Assembly: GCA_034509925.1 (NCBI GenBank)
Contig: CM067534.1
Coordinates: 2,148,501 to 2,212,500 of the forward strand
Origin: Hirudinaria manillensis
Taxonomy: Eukaryota > Annelida > Clitellata > Hirudinida > Hirudinidae
DNA length: 64,000 bases
Direction: 5' to 3'
This document shows positions 1 through 12,146 of this stretch, one piece after another. Made by a program: the position numbers and the translations under genes. Below the pieces are notes generated by a model that saw only the letters and a program-made list of their open reading frames with translations, ran no database searches and was not told the DNA's origin. Numbering within the stretch: position 1 is the stretch's first letter; each line of letters begins with the position of its first letter.

Positions 1-2088
1 AGCCATTTTTAAACAATGACACAACTACATATGACTACATAAATAACTAAATCAATTGATATGAAACTTAAATTTGGTGACAATTATTGTAAATTGGTGC
101 AACAAATCTGCTCACATTTCTTGAGTGCCAACTTCCTTCATATTGACCTGTGTAAACAATTTGAAATAAGTGTCTATTAGTGATGTTAATTCATTGAAAT
201 GTCCTTGTGTCTAAAAGGAAAAAAATCTGTTTAATAGAAAATCAGTCTGATTTATTTGTTAATACTTTACAACATTTTGGTAAGAATGAGAAATTTCTTT
301 AAGCAGAGTTGCCATGAGACCAGTTTCTTGAATGAAGGCAATAACATCATCCAAATGGCTAAGGACAATTGAGATTGAGTTAGTGAGTTCATGTTTAACC
401 ATCACCTTTTAAGTCAATAGTATCATACCCGGATGCTTCTTTTAAAACTTTCGACATAATTTTTCCAATAACATCCAATCCTTCTTTTGTTTCATTTAGC
501 TTGTTCTTTATTTTAATTTTTGTGGATTCATCTTTCATCAATGGAAGGATTTCAATACTTTCAGTTTTAGCCATAACTTCCAAGAAATGTTCATCCTGAA
601 AACAAATACAAGTTATTTGCAATTGTGAAAGAGCTCTTGCTGGAGCTCAATGTGCAGCAACTTTAACTTGAAAATTGGCTTTTTGCATGATTCTATTCAA
701 ATGGAGATAAGATTTTTATGTAATTCAATTGCTTATCCCAAAATCACAAACTTTTTCTAATATGTCCAAATTTTTAACCCCGTTTTCAGCCCAGGCTTCT
801 AATTTGGCTTTCCTCTATTATAAAAATAAGTTATAATTACATAAAGTTTTACAAACAGGTTTATTAGTGAATGATTTCAAACCCTTGCAGCACCAAGTAA
901 CTTGGAAGGACCCTGTCGGACCACTGTTTTCATCTTCACTTGTTTTTCTTTCTCAATGATCATGGAAGCAGTTGGACTACTTGTGAGAGGACACTTCAAA
1001 CTCATTTCAAGTTGGTGTGCAACTGTAGAAACTGGAATGCTATAACAATAATTGTATACATTAAAAAATATTAATTTTTTCACCTCCAACATCATCTCTG
1101 ACAAATGAATGATGAAGAAGTGCAGGCCATGACAGTCTCTTCTGGGGGTCTTTAATAAGCAAACCATTTAAAAAGTCTTTCATTGAGTCAGGCATGTCAA
1201 CTGGCCATTTAACATTTTGTCTTGTGATTTGAGGTATCAACTGGAAGATGCTCGTTGCATAAAATGGAGGATGACCAGTGAAACATTCAAATAAAATGCA
1301 TCCAAGAGCCCTGTTGAAAATTAATGACACAGATTAACAAGATGTAATAAAAAGATTTCGAAATGCAAGTGAAAATGACAAAAAATCTACAGGAAATATA
1401 CCAGAGATCTGCTGTATGATCATAAGGCTTTTCATCAATGAGTTCTGGAGCCATATAAAGTGGTGTGCCCTAAAAAATGAGAAATATGAATCCCTATATT
1501 ATATGGACATCACAAAAATCTGAAATATTATTTACAAATTAAATTTACCTTGATAGAGGTTAAAACTAAAGTGTCTGAACTCATAGCTCTGGCAAACCCA
1601 AAATCACACAATTTCACACCATCTTTAGCTAACAAAATATTTTGAGGTTTCATGTCCCTGTGCAAAATTCTGTGAGAATGAAGATAGTGCAAGGCTAAAA
1701 CAAGCTGCACAGCTATTTGATGGACCTAACAAATTAAAATTATTAGATTTATCCTATGACAATTATTCTGATTTAAGCAACTTACAACATCGTAGGAAAG
1801 TTTCTTGTCATTCTCAAGGATCTGGAATAATTCGCCTTCCGCATAATCGGTCACAACTACAAATTCCTTACTGGTCTCAAAACTGTCAATCATTTCAATA
1901 ATATGAGAATGACGAACATTACGCATTATTTCAATTTCCCGTTTTAAATTTTTTAACTCTTTCTCTTTTTTCCCGATTTTGGGAATGAATTTTAAAGCCA
2001 CTATCTGGCCCGAAAATCTCTTTCTGCCTCTGTAAACCTTCCCAAAAGAGCCTTCTCCGACAATTTCCAAAACATGGTACTTTTCCAT
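1..2088 (-). CDS. STK36: Fused-type serine/threonine kinase STK36 (3' part beyond left edge)
   Basis: Serine/threonine kinase of the Fused family, linked to Hedgehog signalling and to ciliary/axonemal assembly. Translation starts at 2088 with [20 protein letters not shown], close to human STK36, including the GxGxFGxV loop and the VALKF lysine strand. The next exon (about 1535-1725) carries HRDMKPQN and the DFGFARA motif; later exons give [10 protein letters not shown], the [10 protein letters not shown] stretch and the end of the catalytic domain near 1081. Lower exons (about 850-1030, 400-600 and 130-410) encode helical sequence fitting the ARM/HEAT-like tail of STK36, for example [13 protein letters not shown]. 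Exon joins at 1786 (gtaagt) and at the other borders keep frame. The C-terminus may lie near or beyond base 1, so I treat it as partial. The 5' end faces a gene-free gap of about 800 bp. Family assignment is sure; the tail exon borders are not fully worked out. Confidence 0.95.
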
Positions 2089-2900
2089 CTCAGTTCAGAA
2101 TTGAAAAGTGTGTAACTGTCAACAAAAGGTTAAGATAAATCAAATCGGCATCTATCCGCTCAAATTGGCAATCTGTTTCTATAGAAACATCGCGACGTTC
2201 ATGAGGAGCGCGTGAACATAAACATTTCTTTCTATTTTTATTTTGATCTACCGATATACCGGTTTTTGATTAACGGCATAATTAATTACTTTAATTGGAT
2301 TTGTTATTATTTTAAGTTATATTTCACAGTTGCTCAACTTCTGTCTTGAGGCATATAACCAAATAAGTGATAATTTCTCGATTAACATCAGCGGTGAGTT
2401 ATTGAATATAATCTGACAAGACAAATATTATTTTTTATTAAATGTAGATTCGGGAGGTCGGAGACACTATAATTTGTCGACTTGATGTTATGCCCACTTT
2501 AAAGTAGAAATCTTCGTTTCTCATCCATTATCAAGCGCAGCTACCCCTCGACCTGATAGCCGTCGCCACTATCCGATAGCTGCCGCCTACATGGCTCTTA
2601 GTCAGCCGTAACCAATTATCTTAATACATACGCCATTTCCAGCCAATTTCAAATCGATCCATGCGCCGCTGAAAATATTGATCAGCCACCGATATCGATT
2701 TTTATTTCATCATCAAAAATTAAGATATTATATGCATAATATTCAAAAACAATACCTAAATTTCGAAGGCGGGTACATCATCGATTTTTTAATAAAAATT
2801 TCTTATTTAAGGTTGAAATGCTCGGTGACAACCAAAGATTCGGGGGAAAATTTAACATTGTCATGAATAAAGACCCAGCAAACACATCCCGGAGGGGCCC
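2089..2900. other. Upstream gap of STK36
   Basis: No supported gene. AT-rich spacer between the STK36 start and the transposon region, presumably containing the STK36 promoter. A 62-codon frame at 2678-2866 has no recognisable content. No other element was identified. Confidence 0.5.
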
Positions 2901-2908
2901 GCGAGGGC

Positions 2909-3330
2909 TGAATGCGGGTTGCCCGTCTTGCCCGCCATCAGCTAAACAATTTTGATGTTATTTAGTTTGAAAATTCTCGCTAAAGCAGTCGCTGGTTCAG
3001 AGAATATTATTTAACTTGAATGTGCTTAATAAATAACATTTGGAGCTATTTAAAGTGAGTTTTCACGAATTAACGGCTAAGCAAATGGGCGGAGTTACGC
3101 CTGGTGGAGTGCTGTCTTTCTAGAGCCGTACTCGGAAGAAAGGGCAGAGGGCGGGTTGCCCGGCTTGGCTGCATTAGTTAAACTGGCTATTGATGTTATT
3201 TAGATTGAAAATTCATACTAAATAAGTCGTTGGTGCAGACCATGTTATTTAATATGAATGTGCTCACTAAATAACGTTTGGAGCTATAATTAAATATATT
3301 TAGAGCGAATTTGCATAAAGGCGAAAAATG
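2909..3330. repeat. Two diverged direct repeats, unit offset about 235 bp
   Basis: A unit beginning near 2911 (GCGGGTTGCCCG, then TTGATGTTATTTAG, then AAATAACATTTGGAGCTAT) recurs from about 3148 with the same order of blocks (GCGGGTTGCCCG, TTGATGTTATTTAG, AAATAACGTTTGGAGCTAT). The copies differ by scattered substitutions and small gaps, so the duplication is old. They lie directly upstream of a transposase-like frame and may be subterminal repeats of that element. Element ends were not found. Confidence 0.6.
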
Positions 3331-3493
3331 GGCGGAGCGTGATGAGACGCGGGTATTTATAAGGTCTTTGTCTCTTGGTTCCTTTTGCATCTATTAGGAA
3401 GAGACTGGAACTGACTGGGATTTGTGTCACTGTTAACACTTTGCTGATCGAACTTAAAGATAGTGAGTTCTTATTATTTAATTCGATAGTTCA

Positions 3494-4366
3494 TTGAAAA
3501 CTTTCAAGCTAAGGTTTCTTCGGCATCACCTCTTTAGGATGAGTATGTCATTGTCAGCACGCACCCAAAGGCTAGCGAAGCGAGTGTCTGAAATAATGGA
3601 CTCTATAGGACTGTTACTTTTGTTAACGATCCTCCATGCTCCATATCAGGAGTTTGAAGAAACGTGGTCTGTGCGTTTTCAAAACTCTGACGAAGAAGAA
3701 ATGATTGATTCTGAGGAAACAGTTGATGAATGTAACATAAATGAAAGAATTGCTGAATGGGCCATATCTAATAATATTAGTCATAAAGCCACAAAAAGCT
3801 TATTGAAAATTCTGCCAAGTGATTCGAGAACTTTGCTGAGAACAGATAGAAATACTATAAGCAAAAGCTTGGCTGGAGGAGAGTATTACTATTTTGCAAT
3901 ACAGTTTTGGTTAGAGGAGAAATATGTTAATTTAATTGGAAAAGATATTTCTACAAATACTTTATACATTAATGTAAGCATAGATGGAATGCCACTTTTC
4001 AAAAGTTCAAATATCGATTTATGGCCTATTCTAGCTTGCATTTCAGAAGATCCAAAATCTGATGTTTTTCCTGTTGCAATATTTTGTGGGAGTGGAAAGC
4101 CAACTTCTATTAATGATTATTTAAGTGATTTTGTTGAGGAAATGAAGGGTTTAGAAGATAAAGGCTTTTTGTATAACGGAAGAAATTTTAACATATTTTT
4201 GAATGCAGTTATTTGTGATGCCCGCAAGAGCATATGTCGATTGTGTTAAAGCCCACAATAGCTGTAATTGTTGTGAAAGATGTGTTCAAACTGGTGTATT
4301 GGATAATAAAGTTGTGTTACCAGAGTTGGATTGCATCATGTTTTTTTTAGAAATGCCTTTAAGATA
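3494..4366 (+). pseudogene. Decayed DNA-transposon transposase-like frame
   Basis: An open frame of 251 codons (3494-4249) contains YINVSIDGMPLFKSSNIDLW, then a VAIFCGSGKP block and ICDA near its end. This order (DG-PLFKSS, WPIL, FCG-SKP, F-CDAPARA) is familiar from animal transposases of a CACTA-like/Tnp2-like type, often annotated only as uncharacterised proteins. Near 4221 the frame is broken: after GATGCCC a one-base shift continues the expected family sequence ARAYVDCVKAHN and a CNCCERC cysteine cluster, ending at a stop near 4366. The element is therefore frameshifted and also lacks much of a full transposase. The N-terminal part looks unrelated to a host gene. Assignment to a particular superfamily is from memory of the motif and is tentative. 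Confidence 0.6.
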
Positions 4367-4419
4367 GGCAATATCTAATAAGCAAATTCCAAGACAAACT
4401 AGATAAGTATGGCGAATTT

Positions 4420-5342
4420 ACATTATTTATTTATTACATTTATTGTTTCACCCAGTTTTAGGTTTACAATTGTATTTGTTCCGTGTTTCTTTTACAACAT
4501 TAAATGAAATCTTTATTAAAAAATGGACTTCGTAACGTAATGGAAGCGAAATCTTGTTGGAGTCGATTTCAGCCAGCCATCTTTAGTGTCCAGCCCGCTG
4601 CTGCTGACTGCCTAACTGTAGCTAGCCAACCAGTATTTCACCCACTAATTACATCTTTAGAAAAAATAACCTAGGCCTCATTTATAAAATCCAAAATATT
4701 TGAAATTTTTAATTGGATAAGATAGTTCCTGAATGAGACTCTGCAGCTTATTTCGGTAATTTACCGGAACTAGTTGGCCAACTTTAAATCTCGGTGAAGT
4801 TCGCAATTTGAAAGGTTACTAAAAAGCGTTAATGTTCGATTTGGTCTATAGATTTTAATCGAGCGCTTTGAACCGAAAAGCAGCTTCGACAGCCCCTTTA
4901 ATGTTATGGTAGCCATTGGCGGATCTAGAGAGATGGGGGACATGGCGAATAAAACTGTTATGTTTGGTGACACGGATGGGAGGCAGATTCAATTTATAAA
5001 ATGAGCGTCTGCATTATTTATACACGGGATTTAATGAAATGTAAAGAAAATACAGCTAAATCACTTAAAATAATGTTCAAAGAGCTTTAAAAAACCTAAA
5101 CCATGGAAATGTTTGAATAATACATGCAAAGGTCAATTACTGTAAATTGTTTCCTACGTCATTTTGAGATGTGATAATTTTATAACTTTTTGTTAATCCA
5201 AGAGTTATATAAGGTGAAGGCCTTTCCAAGGGGGAATAATTAGCATTAGACATCTCCTCCAGAAAATATAATAAAACTATGATATGTTGTAGTTTCTATA
5301 TATTTTATGATGAACAAATTTTCAACAAGTATTGCTTAATGA
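4420..5342. other. Gene-free spacer downstream of NR4A
   Basis: No coding signal or recognised repeat. The stretch separates the decayed transposon from the NR4A stop codon and would hold the NR4A 3' untranslated region (read from 5342 downward). A 67-codon minus frame at 4770-4973 is without family content. Confidence 0.4.
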
Positions 5343-8300
5343 TTAAATATTCCAGGTAATAGATTCAAAATGTCTTAATGAAAATAGCAATTTATTAATG
5401 ATTGAATTGCAGTGCTGAGAGGCACCGAGCCTGCTCAGGTATTCGAGGACTTTCTGCGAGCATGATTTTAATTCAGTGAGTTTTGCTAGAACGGTCGGCA
5501 AAAATGTCCTCTTCTTGAAATTAACTGACTGGTGTTTACAAAGAGCATCGATTAATGACGCTTGAAGTTTTTCCACCGAATTGGAATCCTGCAATCCTTC
5601 TTTGCCTGAATACAAATTCATTAATTGAATCCTCATAAGATTAAAATGAAAATTCAATCTAAATTAAGTGAGTTATGATATTGAATTATTTTTTTTTATT
5701 TTTTGACAAAGCAGGATGATATGTTCTCGAAATGGTAGCTCATTCTGGAAGTGATATCAATTTCTGACCTAATATCGACCAGGTTGAATTAGCAAAAAAT
5801 GAACGTACATGCGAGAAGGCTGAGAGCCATCATGCAAGACATTGTCGACAAGTCCATTGTCTCCCCATCCACGTTTTTGATTGCGGAAGCAAATTCACGA
5901 ACTATTTCCAGCCACGAGAAAGCTGGATATTGTTTGTAGCTCATCCAATCAATCACCATCCCGTTGCAGAATATCAACTTGTTGCTTGATTCCTCCATTC
6001 TGAGAGCAGCAAGAATTATATAAAAAAAAATCTACAAAAAGCAACGGTCAAGTTCTCGCCAATTTGATGTCAATGCTATGATTAAATTTGGAATTAAAGA
6101 AACATTACTAAGTGGGCCTTCTTTTTCAAACAAATACCGTGTTTCTCCGAAAATAAGATGTCTTATATTAAATTCCGTTCCAAAATAGATGGTAGAGCTG
6201 ATTTTCGAGGAGTGTCTTACTTTTAAAATAATTTGCCTATTGGCATATCTATTTCTTAATTGTAAATAAATTAGGTTTAAAAAGGGATGGTACACGGTTT
6301 TACTCATTACCGCAATTACAGGTCGATGTTCTTAGCTACAGTAAAACCGTCGAATTTGAGCATCTTAGAATAGGGTAAAACCTGTCATTATGGCCATTTT
6401 TCCCCAATACAATTTGACGCTAATTTTGACGGTGCACTTGTCAAACTTGACTAAGAGCAAGCTAGAAATGGTTCTGAAACTGTAAGTAAGGATGTTTACA
6501 CTTTCTTAAAATTCCTTAAATTCTTTAAATGATTCAAATTATTAAGAATTGTTCGTGGAAAAGCACGTTTGATCATGTATTTTGATTTGTATTAACTCCT
6601 TTGTCTTTCATCCATTGTGTTTTAAGGCGATTTCGTTATAGGTAAGTTAATAGCTATGGATTCACAGTAGAAACATTGGCTTTCATTAGAAAAGCAAATG
6701 GAGTTGCTTGAAAGTTTTTAATTGTTCAACAAACGAAATAGCGTCAACTCTTCATTTAAGATGGTGAAAGAGGTCACGTTCCATTGGTATCTGTATCAGG
6801 CCGAAAAAGCTTTCATGTTATTTCGAGGACTACTCCATAGAAGATATTCTCAAATATGAAAATGCCCTCTTCGACTAGTTACTGACATCCAAGTCCTTCA
6901 TAAACAAAGGTTAGGGCAGACAATGAAGAAAATAAAATACAGAATCACAGTTTTGTTGGCAGCAAGCATAGAGAAGTTGGATCTACTGGGATTGTAAAGT
7001 CTAGAAATCAAGATGTTTCTAACTGAGTATCATCATTTTTTTTAAACTATCAGCAATTCAGAACGTCTTTCGAAATTGGAGAATAAGTTGATGACGTCAT
7101 TTTGGAGATTGAAAGTGAGGAGGAAGCATTACGGAGTCTCTGTTCTTCCTTCAGATATGAACTTTCTTTAGATAAAGGGTGTGAAACGGCATGTAATGAT
7201 ATTTACAATGATTCTCAAAATGAAGCACTCCTCAACGAACCTGACCATCCAGATCTGACAGCTATTTCTTACAAAGAAGCTTAAAACACGACCGATCTCA
7301 TATTTACTTATGTCAATTCAAGTCCTTCATTGGATGATATTTCAATAGATTTACCCAGAATTCAGGATAAGACTGGAAGGCAAGATTGAAAGACATAAAA
7401 AAATCTAAGCAAGCTTCAAGCTTGAATTTTTTTTAATAAAGTGTAATTTCTGTATTCCTGATGTATTTTCCATGAATCGTATTCGTTTGACTTTTGAAGT
7501 GTTCTACTTTCTTTAGTTAACATAGACACTTGATAAAAGGGACAACCATTTCTGCAAAGTATAGCTGTCCCTATAGCCAGGTTTTACTGTGGTATTTTCT
7601 GGGAAATACGGCACTATTGGTTAAATGAAACGCTATAAGAAATTGTCACAATTCCATGTCAACGTCCAAATACTTGACGCAAACATTAGCGAGGTAGATG
7701 AAATACTTTTCAATGTTTGAAATCTCCCCCAAAATCAGAAATGGCAAAACTAAAGGCCAAAATTGAGCGCTACAGTGTTATAAATATTGAAGCGAATGAG
7801 CAAACAGATGTGCTCAATGAGCCTCTAATGAGATACTTCAAAATCTTAGAAAATGATGCATCAATAAGTTCAATATGAATGCGGCGTGGTTGCTATCCGA
7901 TGAATTTTTGGATTTTCACGTAATTATCAATTTCAACAAAAATTAGAGTATATCTTCAACAATAATAATAATATTATTAATATAATTATTAATAATAATA
8001 ATAAATATAAATAATAATATTATTAATATAATTATTAATAATAATAATATTATTATTATTAAAGCAGTTATCAAAAGTATTTTGTTATGATTTTTACCTG
8101 AAAGCAACTCTGAGGACTATGAGATCAAGAATGGTTGAATGGAAAAGAATTTGCTGGTCGTGATGCGGTAGGACGTTGAATCCCGGGATTCTTGAACTCC
8201 ATTCGGCCAATATTTGAATGGTCTGCTCCAATATGCTGTTGAGAAGATTTGAGGAGTCATCGAGATCATTGCTCTCGAGTCTCGGAAGTGGATTGTGATA

Positions 8301-8995
8301 CTGCGAATAATAATCTCTCACTAGTAAGACAATCGCAATCAGAGAAGCTATAAAATTCCTTGTACGAACAGAAAATATATTTTATTAAATGAAAGCAAGA
8401 CCTGGCTGTAATCGTGATTTTGAATATCGGGGGAGGTGTCCACGTGTGCCCTGACAACGGATGTTATGAAACTGATAGGAGGAGATGCCGAATATTCTCG
8501 TGGAACTGGTTTCGGCTTCGATGGTAGACGACCCCTCCTCCCTTTCAAGAGATCGGTCCTCACCACTGCGTTCGTAGATCGTAGTTTCAACCACCGTCTC
8601 GTCGGTGAAAGCAAAGCTTTTTCTAACCTTCTCGGACCATCCCGACGGCCAAACACTTCTCGAATCTGCAGTATTGGCACCTGTTACGTCTCCTCTTGTC
8701 AATTGGGCAGTTCTTTCCTGACAGACAAACGTACACGGCATTTTTTTGCACTGTTCTCTGGAATTCAGTTTATTCATTTTAAATTTAATGAGAGTCAATA
8801 AGTGATAGTCGCAAGAAGATAAGATAAACGAGAACATTAATTATTAATAATAAATGAATAAATGTAACTTGGTGGAAATTAATGAAACGTTGCCGTCAAC
8901 GTCAATTATTGGGGAAGGGGGGTAATTGGGGGGGGGGGGGGGGGGTAGGTGTAAAATGGTAGGGGCCTCAACCCGCTTTAGTTTTGCTCTTTCTC

Positions 8996-9038
<43 letters not shown>

Positions 9039-11083
9039 ATCCTGCTTCGCTCCTGTTGCGATCCAGCTGGAGGGAGTGGTTGATGAATGACTCGGTGATG
9101 TGTGGAGACAACTTTGAATCAAATCCTCCTCCAAGTTCGCTGATGAAATTTCAAACTTCTAAAAATATCCTTCTCTGCAGCTATAAATATCGGAGGTGGG
9201 ATGGATGATACCATGGTGCCACTATTTATATTCATTTCGACGCTTCGCCTTGATCTTATTTGAGCTTTGTTATTTCAACGAAGTTTATCGATGTTACTAT
9301 GAATGAAGAGTTTAAAATTATAAATTTATTAATGCTGGAAATAACTCGAATTTTGTCTAATTTCGACAATATTTCTAGAGAGCCGAAATGTGAAAATAAA
9401 TGAGAAAAATAACGATTAGAATAGTAGCAAGCAGGATTTGTTAATGACATCAAATAAAGCCCTGACCGCTTCAACCTTTCAATCTGTGCACAGCTGCTCT
9501 AAGATTGGTTCGTTCGAATTTATTCCCGAAGTGATCGAGTAAATTATTTCAGGGAAATGCAAAAAATGTCGAAACCGTAAAGCATCACATCACATTTTGA
9601 GATGCAATTCTATGAGCGTAATCATGTAACCTTGAAGAATCCTTTGCAGCCTTCGCAGGTTCTGACCCCATAATGTTGACAAGCAGCGTGATCGCCACAA
9701 ACGGCACACACGTGTTGCAGAGACCGGATGTTATTCTGCCTCATGACATCGCCGTTGTCTGCAAAATTCTTGGTACAGTCAGAGAACTTAAAGTAATCCG
9801 CTTCGTATGCGTTGTCGGAGGATTGATAGTAGTTGCAGTCATAGGTGTTGCCGTTGAAGCTGGAAAATGTCAAAAAATGAAGACTTCCTCATCGATCAAA
9901 TGTTTCCTCTTCAATTATGCAACTTTCTTCCGTTTTTTTCGTCGTGAAAGTTTTAATTATTCATAACATTCAAGATTAGAAAGTCATAAACTTTCGGTAA
10001 TCTTGAACGCCTTACTGAATGAACAAAAACATTCAACCTTGATTCAATGGAGTTCACTGTACTGTCAACGGTAGGAGACATGACCTGGCACCTATTTATG
10101 TAAAGTCCGTCTTCAGTCCCCACTTGATCGGAAGAAAATACTTTGCATGGAACTTTGTGATAGGATGCTTCCTCGAAGAATATTTGACTTTTCATGTCAG
10201 CGGAATTGACGTCGTCATCGAAATATTTGGACTTGCAGAACTTTGGATTGTACCAAAGCGGAGTATCTGATGAAAATGTGAAGTGAACAGTTACAGGATG
10301 TGCTTTTTCCGAAGGAAGTGATAATTTGTGCTCGTCGCTCGAAGTTCTGAAATTGGAAGTTGTCAAGGTGTGACTGTTGAAAAGTTTCTGAGGATTACCT
10401 TCAGTGAGGCACGAAGAATCTGTTCCTTGATAGAAAGATGGAAATCCAAAAGTGTTTGTCGAAAGACTAGAACTGTTAGAGATGTAGCAGTGGATAGAAT
10501 GGGGCGGTTCACAACCAGAAGACGGGAAATCCTGAAAAGATGAAAGACACTGAGGGAAAGGAAACGAAGGGTGAGATTGAGATTTCACTCCGTGAAAATC
10601 TGAGGGACTGCTGTCGGGTGAACAATATTTGCTATTTGATTCTGGGGGATGTTGAAAAGGTAAGGAAAACGTTGAAAGTTGCAGAGGAGAAAAGTAGTTT
10701 TTGCTGAGACTGGTGCCTTGAGGCAACTTGGTCCATTCCTCTGAATCGAATGCTGGCCATCCGTGCACTACTTTATCGAGAGAAATCAAGCCATCATCAT
10801 TTCTCGAGCATTCCTTATTGTTCAGGTCGGAGAAAATATTCTGAGATAAAAATAAATGAACTATGAACTTTCTGAAAATATTATGAAGCGTAAAAATAAA
10901 TAAGTCAACCCTCAGTTGTGAGTTGTGGGCATTTCTGCCAACAATGGCTTCAAACTGTTCTTCTGTCAGTTGGATTCCTCTCCTGCCATAAAACAACTTG
11001 CACATGTACTCCACCATCGACATGTTGCCACAACCCTGGCATAAGTGAGAAAGCCTTTTATACTCGACTCGTTGGATCTTCAT
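5343..11083 (-). CDS. NR4A: NR4A-family nuclear receptor (DHR38/Nurr1/NGFI-B type)
   Basis: Orphan nuclear receptor acting as a nuclear transcription factor. My model joins eight exons whose phases all agree: 11083-10910, 10840-10038, 9859-9631, 8757-8628, 8565-8402, 8300-8098, 5999-5809, 5605-5343, giving about 718 aa. The N-terminal A/B part is long, Ser/Pro-rich and unrecognised. The DNA-binding domain is split: [20 protein letters not shown] with the CEGCKG P-box, then [12 protein letters not shown] and [14 protein letters not shown]. The NR4A C-terminal extension [20 protein letters not shown] follows, then the SxxRAHVDT segment. The ligand-binding domain ([25 protein letters not shown]) is clearly NR4A but diverged, and the usual terminal helix DTLPF is replaced by FSLRHFES. 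The ATG at 11083 is the first in its exon, with an upstream in-frame stop; an additional 5' exon is possible. The intron 6000-8097 carries a transposon fossil. Confidence 0.94.
6339..7589. mobile_element. Degraded pogo/Tigger-like DNA transposon in NR4A intron
   Basis: The left end reads TA-CAGTAAAACC (6337-6348) and the right end GGTTTTACTG (7580-7589), a perfect 10-bp terminal inverted repeat. TA precedes the left end; the right flank is TG, possibly a mutated TA. Length about 1.25 kb. The interior has only short frames, for example 7102-7284 on the plus strand, rich in Glu/Asp, with no intact transposase. The end sequence and TA flank resemble Tc1/mariner-pogo elements. No other part is recognisable, so family assignment rests on the ends only. 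Confidence 0.55.
7962..8062. repeat. AAT/ATT-rich simple repeat
   Basis: Interrupted AAT/ATT and TAATA repeats, partly self-complementary, just downstream (in the gene's sense) of the NR4A exon ending at 8098. It is low-complexity intron sequence. Confidence 0.9.
8929..9034. repeat. Poly-G run and (CT)n microsatellite in NR4A intron
   Basis: An uninterrupted G run at about 8929-8946 is followed by an imperfect then pure CT repeat at about 8989-9033. Both lie in the intron between the two zinc-finger exons (8758-9630). On the minus strand the gene's pre-mRNA would carry poly-C and (GA)n. Confidence 0.95.
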
Positions 11084-12146
11084 CTCCAATTGAGCCGCTG
11101 GATGTCAATCACATCCCGTTCGGGGAGGAGTTAACATAAAGTTAAGCCAATGAGAGGCGAATAATGCCATGAGTAAAATTGTAATCATATTGTAACTTTT
11201 TAAGAATGACCTTTTGACAACACGAACATCTAAATGTCATTAATAAAGTGCAACAATTTGATAAAGTTTAAACCGATATTTCTTTAAAAATGCCAAAGTT
11301 CAGGTCAAAACCAAAAATAATCGAATGAAATTCATGGAAAATATACCTTGGGTGTGTAAGTATCTGAATATTTTCTTGAATTAATTCACATAAAAAAATC
11401 AGTTGGCAGAAACATTTTCTTGAACTTGATGCAGCTGCCCATTAAGAACTCAAAAATAGCTCTGCTTAATGTGCCACGCAAATTGATTCAGTGGACAAGC
11501 GTTAAATTGAACATTTAGGCAGAGAAATTTTAGAGTTTACTGCATTGAATTAATTTAAAATTAGTTTGAAAACTATTAGATAAAGTTTGAAAATACTTTT
11601 TAAATGCGCACAATTTAAAAGGGAGGGCGATCCATCACTGGAAAGGAATTTTAATTCCATCAACGAAACAAACTTGAAGAGCAACTGGTCGTTCCCAGGT
11701 CGGTCATCGAAGCAAATTAACTTAATTGGATCTTCTGTCTTCGTTATGACTAATGTTTCTGGCATCACCATCATCGTCTCGTCGTCGTCGTCATCGCTAT
11801 CGTCATTACATTGAATCATATATCGTAATCATTGAGATTGAATTTTATTTAGATGTAACGAAAATAGCAACATCGAATTCTTCAGTTAGCCCGTAACTTT
11901 ATGCCTATCCAAAATTTAATAATCAATTTGAGGATTTCTAGAAAATCGAAAATTAAGGGACTCAAAATTACTGAGCATCGCCGGCAAATGACGCATTGTA
12001 TAAAGCTAACATAAACAAAACAGAAAATACCAAAAATAAACGATCACACCACTCAAATGAGCCGAACCCGCTGGAGATACGAGCAAAAGTAGCAACTTGA
12101 CGTTTTATTTATTCTATGACAAACTTCATTAATATTTCCCTTTCAG
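11084..12146. other. Divergent spacer between NR4A and the thioredoxin-like gene
   Basis: About 1 kb with no convincing exon. It should include the NR4A promoter and any upstream exons of the plus-strand gene. A TCG/TCATCG triplet run at about 11775-11808 yields an acidic poly-Asp frame on the minus strand that I regard as low complexity. Confidence 0.4.

Noticed and set aside
7960-8062. AAT/ATT array considered as a CRISPR-like or origin repeat
   Set aside because: Simple-sequence repeat with no unique spacers; the window is animal nuclear DNA.
8436-8801. 121-codon plus-strand frame
   Set aside because: It is the shadow of the NR4A exons on the other strand, which have perfect family matches.
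8844-9208. Frames through the poly-G and (CT)n tract
   Set aside because: Repeat-encoded Leu-Ser or Arg-Glu runs inside an NR4A intron.
11550-11819. Minus-strand frame rich in Asp (DDSDDDDDE)
   Set aside because: It comes from a TCG/TCA triplet run; no splice or domain context supports it as a gene.
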